Notes: generated by a model from the letters alone, not told the origin. 64,000 bases of DNA from Nitrospina sp052156635 (GCF_052156635.1 NZ_JBQKUO010000001.1:806001-870000); one strand, 5' to 3'. Positions 8,954-17,385 are shown, counted from the first letter of the stretch. A program made the numbers and translations.

Positions 8954-9487
8954 TCAATAGACAAGATAATGATCCGCCTTCTGGATAATTTCAATCATTT
9001 CAGAAAGCAGGATGGGCCTCAGGTTGGAATCGATGTCCTCCGGTTCAATTTTGTAAAGAAGCATCATAGTCCGGTTTATTTTCAAATCCGCGCCCTCGCT
9101 TTTAAGAAATGCCAGGTACTCCCCGTAGTCATGAGGGATGCGGTTCAGATTCATTCCAAATTGTTCGGCAAGCGTCACGCGTTCTCTTTCTGGAAGAGCC
9201 GCTTTGTCCATAGGGGTTTGATCCGAGCCAAACCATCCACCTTTTTTGACGGAGGTGACCGCGCTTCCATCGAACAACAACGTCACCCGGTGCCCTTTGC
9301 GTAATGCCGCAAGGGCCACATTGGGAGCAACGCAAATCTGGGCATCGTCTTCATCTAATGAAGTTTTGACATGAATTAAAAAATGTTTTGGAGTGAAATC
9401 CTCATTCGCATTTTCCGCTTGCGCTCCTGCCGCAAGAGAAATAAGAAAAAAAACCATGCCGGTTAGCACCAAGAATTTTTTTAACAT
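8954..9487 (-). CDS. Exported DsrE-like protein
   Basis: A 177-aa protein with a clear Sec signal (MLKKFLVLTGMVFFLISLAA, cleavage probably after AQA). The mature part follows the DsrE/DsrF-like fold pattern: FLIHVKTSLDEDDAQICVAPNVA, a RKGHRVTLLFDGSAV strand-turn, and a C-terminal helical SEMIEIIQKADHYLVY. DsrE-like proteins handle sulfur or serve as small binding proteins; only one Cys (CVAP) is seen in the mature chain. It lies last in the MerR-linked minus-strand group, about 150 bases after the thioredoxin-like gene. A role in thiol or metal handling is inference. Confidence 0.7.
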   Translation of the reverse strand: MLKKFLVLTGMVFFLISLAAGAQAENANEDFTPKHFLIHVKTSLDEDDAQICVAPNVALAALRKGHRVTLLFDGSAVTSVKKGGWFGSDQTPMDKAALPERERVTLAEQFGMNLNRIPHDYGEYLAFLKSEGADLKINRTMMLLYKIEPEDIDSNLRPILLSEMIEIIQKADHYLVY

Positions 9488-9634
9488 GGTTATGCCTTAT
9501 TAAGAAGTTCTTCCCACAATTCATCTGTTAATCCGGTGGGTGTTCCGCCGAAAGGAAATGTGGGAGGGGGTAGCGACTCCAGTCGGCGGAAACCCGAATC
9601 GTTTGACCGGCCCGGATATGAAGGCCAGTCCGTT

Positions 9635-9898
9635 TTAAAGAGGTTGGCCGAGTCCGGCTTGTTTGAGCACTTCGGCGTCCAGCCCCGCGCCGCAACAGTC
9701 GGCGAGCCGTCCGTCAATTACCACGGCAGGCACGGAACGGATGCCCAGCCGTTGGGCCTGTTCCGCCACCTTCGGATGAGTCATGTCCCTCACGGTGACC
9801 TTCCAGGAGTCGCAGGCGAGATCGCGCACCATTTTGATGGCGTCCTCGCACACCGCGCACCCGGCGCTGTAAATTTCGACGTTTCGTTGAGCGGTCAT
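9635..9898 (-). CDS. Small thioredoxin-fold protein (CAVC)
   Basis: An 87-aa glutaredoxin/thioredoxin-fold protein without a signal peptide. VEIYSAGCAVCEDAIKMV carries a CxxC redox site at residues ~14-17. The cis-Pro segment GIRSVPAVVIDGRL is at about 53-66, followed by the extra Cys pair DCCGAG. It has a strong ribosome site (GGAGG 6 bases before the ATG) and lies 28 bases after the MerC-like gene, so it belongs to the MerR-controlled operon. A cytoplasmic thiol reductant or metal-transfer role is likely from context, not shown. Confidence 0.8.
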   Translation of the reverse strand: MTAQRNVEIYSAGCAVCEDAIKMVRDLACDSWKVTVRDMTHPKVAEQAQRLGIRSVPAVVIDGRLADCCGAGLDAEVLKQAGLGQPL

Positions 9899-9926
9899 GA
9901 TGACCTCCTTTCATTCAAGTTGAGTT

Positions 9927-10646
9927 TCAACGGGCCTCTTCCGGATTAAAACAAGCCGGACAGCCCGCTTCCGTCTGGCTCTTGTTTGCAGGCCAAGCGT
10001 TCCAGACAAAAGCCATAAGCAAAATCGCCATGCCCCCGTATTCCACCAAGGGCTGGTTGAAATGAAACTTGCCTGTCATGAGAAGGGCGGCTCCGGCCAG
10101 TCCTAAAAAGAACGGACCGTATCCCCGCCGCCGTCCGGCCCGGTAAGCCAGCACGCCCAGCGCGGGCACCAACAGCACGGCCATCATGGGCAGCAGCCAC
10201 GGCGTATAATTGATGAAGTCCAACCCCATCACCCCCAGCAGCCACGCATACGCGGGCCAGCAGGCCGGGCAGGTGAGTTTCGGCAGTAACGCTACGCCCA
10301 GCACCGGAACCACGCCGGAAAATTTTTTCAGATTTTTTTCAGCATACGGCTTCAGATTATCCACGATGACGTCCACCGGCGGCGCGCCGTGGAACTCGCC
10401 TTTTCCATCCGCGTACAACCGGCAATGCCCGGCTTCCGTGTCGGGAGACAACGCCACATCGCGGCCGTGCACCAGAATGGTCGGCGAGCCATAACGCCGG
10501 TAATGCGGCGGGCATTCCGCCGATCCCCGTTCCCACTCCTGCCAGGTGGACGGCAGGCTCGACTCGGTCAATGCCTGCCGTAAATTATCCCGTGTAGCAT
10601 CCACGTTGGGACAATCCCTGTCGTAAACGAGCTTGATCCAGTTCAT
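9927..10646 (-). CDS. MerC-like membrane protein with N-terminal thioredoxin-like domain
   Basis: A 239-aa protein in two parts. Residues 1-~100 resemble a thioredoxin-fold domain (LVYDRDCPNVDATRDNLRQ, then YGSPTILVHGRDV), with a single Cys at the usual active-site position. Residues ~105-225 form four hydrophobic helices, the first carrying a vicinal-type pair in LTCPACWPAYAW, like the Cys pair of MerC/MerT mercuric-ion transporters. Another CPAC lies near the C-terminus. It is the first gene after the MerR-type promoter (-10 at 10682-10687) and is divergent from merR. Hg(II) or another soft metal is the likely substrate by context. No merA reductase is present nearby. Confidence 0.72.
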   Translation of the reverse strand: MNWIKLVYDRDCPNVDATRDNLRQALTESSLPSTWQEWERGSAECPPHYRRYGSPTILVHGRDVALSPDTEAGHCRLYADGKGEFHGAPPVDVIVDNLKPYAEKNLKKFSGVVPVLGVALLPKLTCPACWPAYAWLLGVMGLDFINYTPWLLPMMAVLLVPALGVLAYRAGRRRGYGPFFLGLAGAALLMTGKFHFNQPLVEYGGMAILLMAFVWNAWPANKSQTEAGCPACFNPEEAR

Positions 10647-10681
10647 GACATTTCCATTTCCATTTCGTTGATCATGGGTTT

Positions 10682-10712
10682 AGTCTAGAACCTGTAGTAA
10701 CTACAGGTTCAA
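10682..10712 (-). promoter_or_regulatory. MerR-type operator/promoter with 19-bp spacer
   Basis: On the minus strand a -35 TTGAAC (10707-10712) and a -10 TAGACT (10682-10687) are separated by exactly 19 bases. The spacer region contains a perfect 21-base palindrome, AACCTGTAGT-A-ACTACAGGTT (10689-10709). An over-long 19-bp spacer filled by a dyad is the hallmark of promoters activated by DNA untwisting through MerR-family regulators. The transcript would start about 30 bases before the MerC-like ATG. merR begins 35 bases to the right on the other strand. Confidence 0.93.
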
Positions 10713-10746
10713 GCGGAATTTTTTAAAAATTTTTTCGAGGTGCGTC

Positions 10747-11145
10747 ATGACGGACTCAATGACCATCGGCGGGCTTTCCAGACAGACGGAGTGCAACATC
10801 GAGACGATCCGCTATTACGAAAAGGTCGGTATGCTCCCCAAACCGCGCCGCACCGAAGGCGGCCACCGCGTGTACAATGAAACCCACGCGCGCAGGTTGC
10901 AGTTCATCCGCCGGGCGCGAGCGCTGGGGTTTTCACTGAAGGACGTGCGCCGGTTGCTGACACTTTCCGAGGGACGGAAAAAATCCTGCGGCAAGGTGAA
11001 AACGCTGGCGGAGACACATCTGGAGGACATTCAATCGCGCATCCGCGATTTGAAGGCCATGGAGAAGGTACTGAAACAACTGGTGAATCAATGCACCGGC
11101 CGCATCGCCCCCGACTGCCCCATCATCGACAGCCTGCAGAATTGA
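10747..11145 (+). CDS. merR: MerR-family regulator, Hg(II)-type cysteine pattern
   Basis: A 132-aa transcriptional regulator, the usual MerR length (~135-144). The N-terminal winged helix is MTIGGLSRQTECNIETIRYY with EKVGMLPKPRRT, followed by the dimerisation helix. The effector region keeps three cysteines placed like Hg(II)-sensing MerR: SCGKV near residue 80, then QC and DCPII near 115-125, seven residues apart. MerR of Tn501 has Cys82, Cys117 and Cys126 in closely similar context. It is divergent from the operon it should control. Specificity for mercury is inferred from the cysteine pattern; another thiophilic metal is possible. Confidence 0.88.
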   Translation: MTDSMTIGGLSRQTECNIETIRYYEKVGMLPKPRRTEGGHRVYNETHARRLQFIRRARALGFSLKDVRRLLTLSEGRKKSCGKVKTLAETHLEDIQSRIRDLKAMEKVLKQLVNQCTGRIAPDCPIIDSLQN

Positions 11146-11306
11146 GTTCTTGTTTGCATGCCCCCCGCTTCCACTTGGGTTTCAGTCCCCAAAAACCCCG
11201 CCCTATCTGAATTCCTATGTGATATAACCTTATTATTCGGTTTGCCTGATTTGGCGAACCGGCATGACCCCTGCCCGATCCCCCTTCACCTCCCCGGAGA
11301 AGACGC

Positions 11307-12935
11307 ATGAATACAAAATTTCGTTTCTTCATTTCCATGGTTTGCATGGTATTCCTGTCCAGCGGCTGTTCCCTGTTCAGCAAACAACCCGGAGTTCCCG
11401 GGCCTGCACCCGAACCCTTTCTCACTTCCATCGACCATCCGTTTTTGAAGGTCAATGGATCCCGGATGACCGAACCGGTGGGGGAGCTGGATTTCGGCGC
11501 CCTGCCCGCCGCGCAAGAGGGCTGGGACGACGCACACAAATACATGAACTGGGCCAACTCCATGGCGGTTTACATCCACAACACCGGAGACGAGCCGGTG
11601 AAACTCGCTTCCATGAAGCTGACGGACGTGCAGACCGAGGAACCCGTCAACCCGTTCGACACCTGCGGGCTCGAGTTTCCCGGTTTTGAAGTGGGGCCGG
11701 GGGAAATTTTGCCCGACCGCGTCTGCTACTTCCCGACGCTCGAAGCGCGAAGCCGCGTGACCCTGATCTATTACGATCTGCAGGGCAACCCGCTGATCTC
11801 GGTGCCCGTCACCGGGACCGGGCGCGCCCTGGACGACTACGAACCGCCGCCCATGGGGGCCAAAGGCGAATACCGGATGCAACAATACAAACCGGAAGAG
11901 GAAGTGCGGTTTGAAAACGGCCTGTTCATGAAGGGAGGCGTGCCCATCGGGGTGAGGGACGGCGGCCGCGCCGCCACCGAATGCACGCTGGCCATCACCG
12001 GCGGCGGGCACATCCCGAATCCCAAGGTCTCCACCCTGGGCGGCACCGCGACCAACACCCACAACCTCGGCCTCAACATGGGCGTGACCAGCGACGAGAT
12101 CAATACCGGCCAGTACGTGACGCTGGCGCTGGAGATCACCGACGGCGACGGCGTTCAGTGCCAGCTGGTTTCCACCTTCTGGCGCATCGGCGGGTCCGCG
12201 CTTTGGGATTACCAGGAAGACTTCCGCGGCAGCATCGCCTCCATCCAGTTCGACGCCGCCAAGAGCCGGATGAATCCCATCCAGCTCTACTGGAAAAACA
12301 CCGGCACGCACACCGTCTATGCCGACGTGGCGTATAAGGAAAACGGCGTGGACAAGCAGGCGACGGTGCAGCGCGACTTCGTGGTGGAGACGGACCAGAC
12401 GGACATCGACCGCCAGATGGAGGACTTCTACACGTGGAACCACAAGGCGAAGGTGCTGGTCGATCACCGCGCGTGGCATTACGGCAGCACGTTCTCGCAC
12501 TGCGCCTCCGGCGAAGCCTTCTTCACCTTTCACAAAGGCTTCATCGGCGCGGCCAACCACTGGCGGCTGCTGTTCAACTATCCCGTGCTCACCGCGTGGG
12601 ATCCCGGCGCGAGCCCTCCCCCCACCGACCCCGCCACCAACCATAATGCACGGGGCGGCGGCTTCAGCACCGCGCTCAACGCCAAGCCCGGCATGTATGA
12701 CCTGAACGGCAACGGCCGCAACGTGCTCGCACGCTGTCCGCAGAACGCGGGGGTGAAGAAGCTGAAGGAATTCGCCAGCGCCAAACACCTGTCCGATCAG
12801 ATGGAATTCGGCTGGCACGGGAGGGTGCACGTGAACATCGGCGGAGAGATGGCAGGACCCAGCAACGCTCCCAAGGATCCGGTGTTCTACAGGTGGCACA
12901 AGATGGTGGACCAGGTGTACGACGAGTACAGGTAG
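11307..12935 (+). CDS. Tyrosinase-like dicopper lipoprotein
   Basis: A 542-aa protein with a lipoprotein signal (MVFLSSGCSLF, Cys about residue 23) and a good ribosome site (GGAGA before the ATG). Residues ~40-180 look like an immunoglobulin-type beta domain (VYIHNTGDEPVKLASMKL). The C-terminal ~190 residues carry a tyrosinase-type dicopper pattern. CuA-like: HCASGEAFFTFHKGFIGAANHW (His x11 His x8 His; shown as motif only). CuB-like: WHGRVHVNIGG, then DPVFYRWHKMVDQ (His x3 His ... His). Membrane-anchored tyrosinases oxidise phenols or may be repurposed. Monocistronic; no partner gene is recognised. Confidence 0.78.
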   Translation: MNTKFRFFISMVCMVFLSSGCSLFSKQPGVPGPAPEPFLTSIDHPFLKVNGSRMTEPVGELDFGALPAAQEGWDDAHKYMNWANSMAVYIHNTGDEPVKLASMKLTDVQTEEPVNPFDTCGLEFPGFEVGPGEILPDRVCYFPTLEARSRVTLIYYDLQGNPLISVPVTGTGRALDDYEPPPMGAKGEYRMQQYKPEEEVRFENGLFMKGGVPIGVRDGGRAATECTLAITGGGHIPNPKVSTLGGTATNTHNLGLNMGVTSDEINTGQYVTLALEITDGDGVQCQLVSTFWRIGGSALWDYQEDFRGSIASIQFDAAKSRMNPIQLYWKNTGTHTVYADVAYKENGVDKQATVQRDFVVETDQTDIDRQMEDFYTWNHKAKVLVDHRAWHYGSTFSHCASGEAFFTFHKGFIGAANHWRLLFNYPVLTAWDPGASPPPTDPATNHNARGGGFSTALNAKPGMYDLNGNGRNVLARCPQNAGVKKLKEFASAKHLSDQMEFGWHGRVHVNIGGEMAGPSNAPKDPVFYRWHKMVDQVYDEYR

Positions 12936-12978
12936 TGACGAACCCCTGCGGCCCGGACAGTGAGTACCGGGCCCTCTG

Positions 12979-13677
12979 TCACACTTCCTCCAGCACCAGT
13001 TCGTGGAAGGACTGGATACGGGGGTGGGTGTCGGGGAAGCGGTTGGTGCGGTCGATCAGGATGGGGTGCACCCCGGCGTTTTTCGCGCCGGTGACGTCGG
13101 TGCCGACTTCATCCCCGATGTGGCAGGCCTCGTGCGGCTGGACGCCGCTCAATCTCAGCGCTTCTTTAAAGATGCCGATGTCGGGTTTGGCCGAGCCGAC
13201 CACGGTGGAGGCGAGCACGAACTGGAAATACCGGCCCAGCCCGGTGTTGTCGATGATCTCCGGCAGGCGCGAGTCCCAGTTGGAGATGATGCCCAGCACC
13301 ACGCCGCGTTCTTTCAGCCGGTCCAGCAGGCCGGACCCGGTGACGTCCTCGAACACCCGCCAGCATGCGTCACTGCGGAAGACGTCGTAGATCTCGTCGA
13401 AGTAGGCGTCGAAGCGTTGCAGTCCGTAGGGCTCGAACACGCGCCGCACCAGTTCCTTCCAGAAGCCACGTTCCACCTCCGGTCCCTTGGCAGTGCCCAG
13501 TGACTCCATCCCGCCCATGCTTTTCCAGTGCGAGCGGAAGGCTTTGTTGAGCGCGTCCGGCTCGCCGTCGAAGCCGTAAGCCCGGGCATGCCTGGCGTAC
13601 ACGTCGCCCACCGAAGGATGCACGCGCAGAAGGGTTCCGCCGACATCGAAAAACACCGCCTTGAAATCCTGGATCAT
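12979..13677 (-). CDS. HAD-superfamily hydrolase (phosphatase-like)
   Basis: A 232-aa cytoplasmic HAD hydrolase. Motif I is FFDVGGTLL near residue 8; the second Asp of DxD is replaced by Gly, as in some HAD subgroups. Motif II is IISNWDSR near 120, motif III is the Lys in GSAKPDIGIF near 150, and motif IV is HIGDEVGTDVTGAKNAG near 180. The start at 13677 (MIQDFKAVFF) is chosen because the longer frame to 13824 adds a stretch that crosses a transcription terminator. Its neighbours are unrelated. The substrate is unknown. Confidence 0.85.
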   Translation of the reverse strand: MIQDFKAVFFDVGGTLLRVHPSVGDVYARHARAYGFDGEPDALNKAFRSHWKSMGGMESLGTAKGPEVERGFWKELVRRVFEPYGLQRFDAYFDEIYDVFRSDACWRVFEDVTGSGLLDRLKERGVVLGIISNWDSRLPEIIDNTGLGRYFQFVLASTVVGSAKPDIGIFKEALRLSGVQPHEACHIGDEVGTDVTGAKNAGVHPILIDRTNRFPDTHPRIQSFHELVLEEV

Positions 13678-13702
13678 CGCCACCCGCTCCTGAAATCCTG
13701 CC

Positions 13703-13734
13703 GAAAAAAAAGACGCGCACCCAAGGGGTGCGCG
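13703..13734 (-). terminator. Rho-independent terminator
   Basis: A perfect 9-bp stem, CGCGCACCC / GGGTGCGCG (13714-13722 with 13726-13734), has a 3-base loop. On the minus strand it is followed by a run of eight T. It ends transcription of the two small membrane-protein genes to its right. Confidence 0.88.
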
Positions 13735-13786
13735 CCCGCTTGCCGCGAAGGCAAGTATAACACCAAATGCAAGGAGGAGGATGCGT

Positions 13787-14047
13787 TCAGTGCCGGTCTG
13801 GAAAGAGGTTCCTGATGGTGACAAGCACGCCGAACAGGACCGCGGAGAATGCCGCGTACCAGCCCAGGGCGTTTTTGCCGAAAAGGTTGATCAGGGGAGT
13901 CTGGTTTGCGGTGTAAAACCAGAACATGGCAAAGAAGTACAGGACCGAAAGTCCCAGGTACAGCCGTCCAAACAGCCAGAGGATGGACACCACCCCCAGC
14001 ACGATGATGGTTCCTTCAACGGTCACTTCACAATGCGTCGGCCACAT
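13787..14047 (-). CDS. Small membrane protein, unknown function
   Basis: An 86-aa hydrophobic protein starting MWPTHCEVTVEGTIIVLGVV, with three likely transmembrane segments (residues ~9-30, 30-48, 62-80). It ends with the basic tail IRNLFPDRH. The start at 14047 is chosen because the frame upstream (to 14449) is a non-coding-looking shadow of the neighbouring gene. It sits 26 bases after the next gene and before a strong terminator, so the two form a two-gene operon. No family is recognised. Confidence 0.7.
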   Translation of the reverse strand: MWPTHCEVTVEGTIIVLGVVSILWLFGRLYLGLSVLYFFAMFWFYTANQTPLINLFGKNALGWYAAFSAVLFGVLVTIRNLFPDRH

Positions 14048-14073
14048 GTTCGTTCCCTCCAATCTATCCGTGC

Positions 14074-14367
14074 TCAACGGTGCCCTTGATGCACGACAGT
14101 GAAAAGCAGGAGGAACCCGGTGGTCATGGTGAGGAACATCACCACGATCACGCTCGTCGGCGGCGACTGCAACATGGCGATCAGGGTCAACTTGTTGGTG
14201 GTGACCGCCAGGTACATCCAGGACAAAAACCCCATCCACAGGGCGGTCTTGTATTTGCCCCATACCAGGAGCAGTCCCACCACCGCGAGGATCGGGCCAA
14301 GCTGGTTCATCGGAAACGACAGATTCAACTGGCTGAGATATTTTGCGACTTCTACCATTACGTCCAT
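14074..14367 (-). CDS. Small membrane protein, unknown function
   Basis: A 97-aa protein from MDVMVEVAKYLSQLNLSF, with three hydrophobic helices (about residues 22-38, 45-60, 73-92) and a short basic end (VVHQGHR). GGGAG lies 12 bases before this ATG. An alternative ATG at 14379, just after GGGAG, would add MFQA; the frame further upstream looks non-coding. It is the first gene of a two-gene unit with 13787-14047. Size and topology suggest a membrane-complex accessory subunit, but no homologue is recognised. Confidence 0.65.
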   Translation of the reverse strand: MDVMVEVAKYLSQLNLSFPMNQLGPILAVVGLLLVWGKYKTALWMGFLSWMYLAVTTNKLTLIAMLQSPPTSVIVVMFLTMTTGFLLLFTVVHQGHR

Positions 14368-14535
14368 GGCTTGAAACATCTCCCAAAAACAGAAAACCAA
14401 TACAGTCAGGTTTGAACGAAGTTTTATGCCAGTAACAGGAGCAAGCCATATGCCAAAAGCCGGGAAAACCGGGTGTGTTTTTCGCCTCAACCTATTAACT
14501 ATAATATTTTCAAAAGGTTATGAGGGGAGCGGGAA

Positions 14536-14643
14536 ATGGAGGATTGGCAACGAGGACGACTTGAGATCGGAGAGTTTATAAAAAACAATACACTTACCCT
14601 GATTGAACTAATAAAATTTCATACATCATATTTATATTTATAA
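14536..14643 (+). CDS. Possible 35-aa small ORF
   Basis: In the otherwise gene-free, AT-rich gap 14368-14713 there is a 35-codon frame, MEDWQRGRLEIGEFIKNN..., with a purine-rich AGGGGAGCGGGAA just before its ATG. The product would be a short amphipathic peptide ending in a Leu/Tyr-rich stretch. There is nothing else to support translation. It may be chance. Confidence 0.25.
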   Translation: MEDWQRGRLEIGEFIKNNTLTLIELIKFHTSYLYL

Positions 14644-14713
14644 ACTTTTAAACAGAGGGTGGAAGGGGGGTTTGGCTTGAGAAGAATGGAATTTGTATTT
14701 ATTTGAGGGTTTT

Positions 14714-15460
14714 TCAGTAAACTTCGGGGTTCGCGTTGTAGCGGGAGAGGGCTTCGTTGTAATCCTCCGGTGTATCGATTTCCATACACCCCTCACTCAC
14801 GACGAAGAAGGGCTTGATCTCGCCACCGGGAGCCACCTCGGAAAACGGGATTTCCCACAGGGTGGAGATGAATTCCCCGGGCCGGGTATCGTAGAGCGTG
14901 ATCAGACGCTGGGTCAGTTCCTGTGTCAGCAGGAAAAATCCGATGGCTTCGCCGGCGCACTGGTACCGTGATTTTTCTTCCCCGGTGAGGTCACGCTTGG
15001 TGACGAAGGAATGGATGTACCCGGTCTCATCGAGGAGCACCTTGGTCGCCTCGGTGTCGTCGATGTCCACCGGCACGATGGCAAACGACGGCGGAGGGCA
15101 ATTGGAGACGTACTTTTCCAGCACTTCGCGCGGGTAAAGCACATCGCCGTCCATGACCAGGAGGTCGCCCTCGCGGCCGCGCAGACCCAGAACCAGCGAC
15201 AACGTGTTGCCGGTGGTGCGGTACTCCGGGTTGTCCACAAACTCGACGGGCAGCGTCAGGTCGAGGCCGCCGACGTAGTCCTTCACCGCGTCGCGGTTGT
15301 GCCCCACCACGAGCACGGCTTTTTCCAGACCGAGGTCCTGCAGGATACGCAAGTGACGCGACAGCAGGGTGTCCTCGCCAAACGGCAACAGGCTTTTATG
15401 TGGTATGTCGTCGCGGCCAAGGCGGGATCCGTAGCCGGCAATCAGGATGATGGCTTGCAT
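14714..15460 (-). CDS. NTP-transferase (LicC/MobA-like sugar or choline nucleotidyltransferase)
   Basis: A 248-aa nucleotidyltransferase of the GT-A-like fold. It begins with the nucleotide-binding loop MQAIILIAGYGSRLG and KSLLPFG (Lys for the triphosphate), followed by VLVVGHNRDAVKDYV, the NTLSLVLGL segment and the metal site LLVMDGDVLY. The C-terminal EIDTPEDYNEA block is typical of LicC-like and sugar-1-phosphate nucleotidyltransferases. The start at 15460 matches the fold boundary. The frame upstream to 15619 overlaps the preceding TPR gene and is not conserved-looking. The substrate is unknown. Confidence 0.82.
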   Translation of the reverse strand: MQAIILIAGYGSRLGRDDIPHKSLLPFGEDTLLSRHLRILQDLGLEKAVLVVGHNRDAVKDYVGGLDLTLPVEFVDNPEYRTTGNTLSLVLGLRGREGDLLVMDGDVLYPREVLEKYVSNCPPPSFAIVPVDIDDTEATKVLLDETGYIHSFVTKRDLTGEEKSRYQCAGEAIGFFLLTQELTQRLITLYDTRPGEFISTLWEIPFSEVAPGGEIKPFFVVSEGCMEIDTPEDYNEALSRYNANPEVY

Positions 15461-15489
15461 AAGAACTGGGGATTGTACTAGGACACCGC

Positions 15490-17385
15490 TCAGGATGCAA
15501 CGGTCGAGGGAGCGTCGTTGTAATTCATGAGTTCGCCCGGCGGAAGGCTGGACAGCTTGTGTGAGTAGGTGCGGCTGATCCACCCCTGCTTGCCTTTCTG
15601 GTACTCCACCTGGAACCACAGCGTGGTTTCCCTGACCAGCGGCACGGTGTCCCCGTCTTTGAGTTTGCCGATCAACTTGCCGTTTTCCACCGAGGGCCTG
15701 GAGCGCACGTTCAGGTAAGTGCCGGGCTCAACGTCCACCTCCACCATGACTTTTTCAGCCGGGGGCGCAGGTTCTTTTTTGGCCAGCTTTTCGTTTTCGG
15801 CTTCGGTTTTTTTCCTGGCCGGAGATTTTTCTTTGGAAGCGGAGAGTTTGCCTGGAACCGGGTCAGGTTTTTTTTTCAGTGTCTGGGGAGGGGTGGGCTT
15901 CATGTTGTCGAGGGTGGCGGTCTGCGGGAGCGCCTGGTTTTCCACTTCAACAGAGGAAATCACCGGCAGTTCGCCGGGGCCGCTTTTCTTTTTCTCCGTT
16001 ACCTGAACGGGTGGTTTGGGTTTGGGCAGGGGTACCTTTTTGGTTTTGTCCGGGACCATTTTCTTCGGCTCCTGCTTGGCCAACGCCTCAAAAGGGGCGA
16101 TCATCTCCAGCTCTTCGGGCACGTCCTGCACCTCGGTTTGAAGCGACGGCACATTGCTGCTGGAGGGCGGCACGCTTTCGGGCATTTCCACGGGCTCGGT
16201 CAGCTGCGTCACCGGAATTTCCCCGGATTCCGGCACCAGCGGCACCTCGCTGGTCTGGTCCATCGGCTCCACCGCCTCAGGCTTGGGCGCCGATGGCTGA
16301 ACCTGGATATCCTGATCGTCGAGACTCTTTAAAAAATCATCCAGCGCCTCGTCGGTGACCTCCGAGCCATACGGCTTCACCTTTTTTTTCTGAAGCGGGC
16401 TTTCAGGTTCCGTCTTCGCCACTTCCGTCGATTCCGGTTTCTCCTGTAGCGGCTTCTGCACCCCCGCCTTGCCGAAATTCTCGGTGTCGAAGAAGGAATC
16501 ACCGGACGGCGCGACAGGCTCTTCCTCGATCATTCCCTTTTTTCCAGGTGTTATCTTGCCACTCACGGGAACCTCCGGCAGGGTTTCTTCCGTAAACGGG
16601 TCCTTGAAAGTGGCCATCTCTTTCGGCTTCACCTCGGGTTGGGGGGTCACCGTTTCCGGCGTGACGGGGGGAGTCTTGGAACCCATGGGCATTTCCATGG
16701 ACTCCGACTCCGTGCCGAACAGGTCGGGCATACCGGGGATGAGTGACGACAGGCCGGACGATTCCACACCGCCGTCCAGTTCCTTCAACCGCTGGCGGGC
16801 GCGCTGGGCGTTGATGCCTTCCGGGTACTTCTGGAGAAAATCGCGGTAGCTCTCGGGGGTGTCCACCTTCCGCACCTGTTCGTAGATCTTGTCCTCCACC
16901 TTTTCGATGCGGATCTGGATGCCCTGCTGTTCCTCCTGCGGGGAGATTTCGCGCAGGCGGTCGAGTTTCTGGATGGTGGCGTCGAAACGCTTGTCCTCAT
17001 ACAGGAGGTTGGCCTGGAGCTTCAGGGCGTCGGCCAGGTTCTGGCGCAGGCGCGGATCGGCCGGCTCCAGCGCCAGGCCCTGCTCGAACTGCTGTGTGGC
17101 CTGCGTCAGCTTGTCTTCAAGATAATAGACGCGGCCCAGGTTGTTGTGGCCGTGAACCGAATCGGGGTAGCGTTTCAGAAACACCTGCCACAACTCCTCC
17201 GCCTCCTTCAGGCGGCCCCGGTTCTGCGCATCCAGTGCTTTGTAATACAGCCGGTTGTCCTCGACCTTGAGGTCGGGGGGCGGAGTCTCGTAATGCGGCG
17301 TCAGGCGTTTCGGCGCGCAGGCCGCGACCCACAGCATCAGGAGCCCCGTGAGGGCCCATATGTATTTGTTATTTAAAGGGAACAT
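15490..17385 (-). CDS. TPR and SH3-domain lipoprotein with long Pro/Glu/Lys-rich linker
   Basis: A 631-aa envelope protein. The lipoprotein signal ends MLWVAACAPK (Cys ~23). Residues ~45-210 are TPR-like helices (RLKEAEELWQVFLKRYPDS, AHNNLGRVYYLE-type units). Residues ~215-550 are a low-complexity linker rich in Pro, Glu, Lys and Thr. Residues ~555-615 form a bacterial SH3 domain (GTYLNVRSRPSVENGKLIGK, then GDTVPLV and QGWISRTYS). Such proteins usually bind peptidoglycan or organise envelope complexes. It lies 29 bases upstream of the nucleotidyltransferase gene, so they are probably co-transcribed. Confidence 0.78.
   Translation of the reverse strand: MFPLNNKYIWALTGLLMLWVAACAPKRLTPHYETPPPDLKVEDNRLYYKALDAQNRGRLKEAEELWQVFLKRYPDSVHGHNNLGRVYYLEDKLTQATQQFEQGLALEPADPRLRQNLADALKLQANLLYEDKRFDATIQKLDRLREISPQEEQQGIQIRIEKVEDKIYEQVRKVDTPESYRDFLQKYPEGINAQRARQRLKELDGGVESSGLSSLIPGMPDLFGTESESMEMPMGSKTPPVTPETVTPQPEVKPKEMATFKDPFTEETLPEVPVSGKITPGKKGMIEEEPVAPSGDSFFDTENFGKAGVQKPLQEKPESTEVAKTEPESPLQKKKVKPYGSEVTDEALDDFLKSLDDQDIQVQPSAPKPEAVEPMDQTSEVPLVPESGEIPVTQLTEPVEMPESVPPSSSNVPSLQTEVQDVPEELEMIAPFEALAKQEPKKMVPDKTKKVPLPKPKPPVQVTEKKKSGPGELPVISSVEVENQALPQTATLDNMKPTPPQTLKKKPDPVPGKLSASKEKSPARKKTEAENEKLAKKEPAPPAEKVMVEVDVEPGTYLNVRSRPSVENGKLIGKLKDGDTVPLVRETTLWFQVEYQKGKQGWISRTYSHKLSSLPPGELMNYNDAPSTVAS

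Noticed and set aside
9490..9717. Minus-strand 75-codon frame ending two bases before the DsrE-like start
   Set aside because: Its first third overlaps the thioredoxin-like gene in another frame, and it has no ribosome site. Only the last ~20 codons look protein-like. It could be the remnant of a lost gene end, but support is too weak.
13678..13824. Longer N-terminus for the HAD hydrolase
   Set aside because: The extension would cross the strong terminator at 13703-13734. The HAD motif I begins right after the ATG at 13677.
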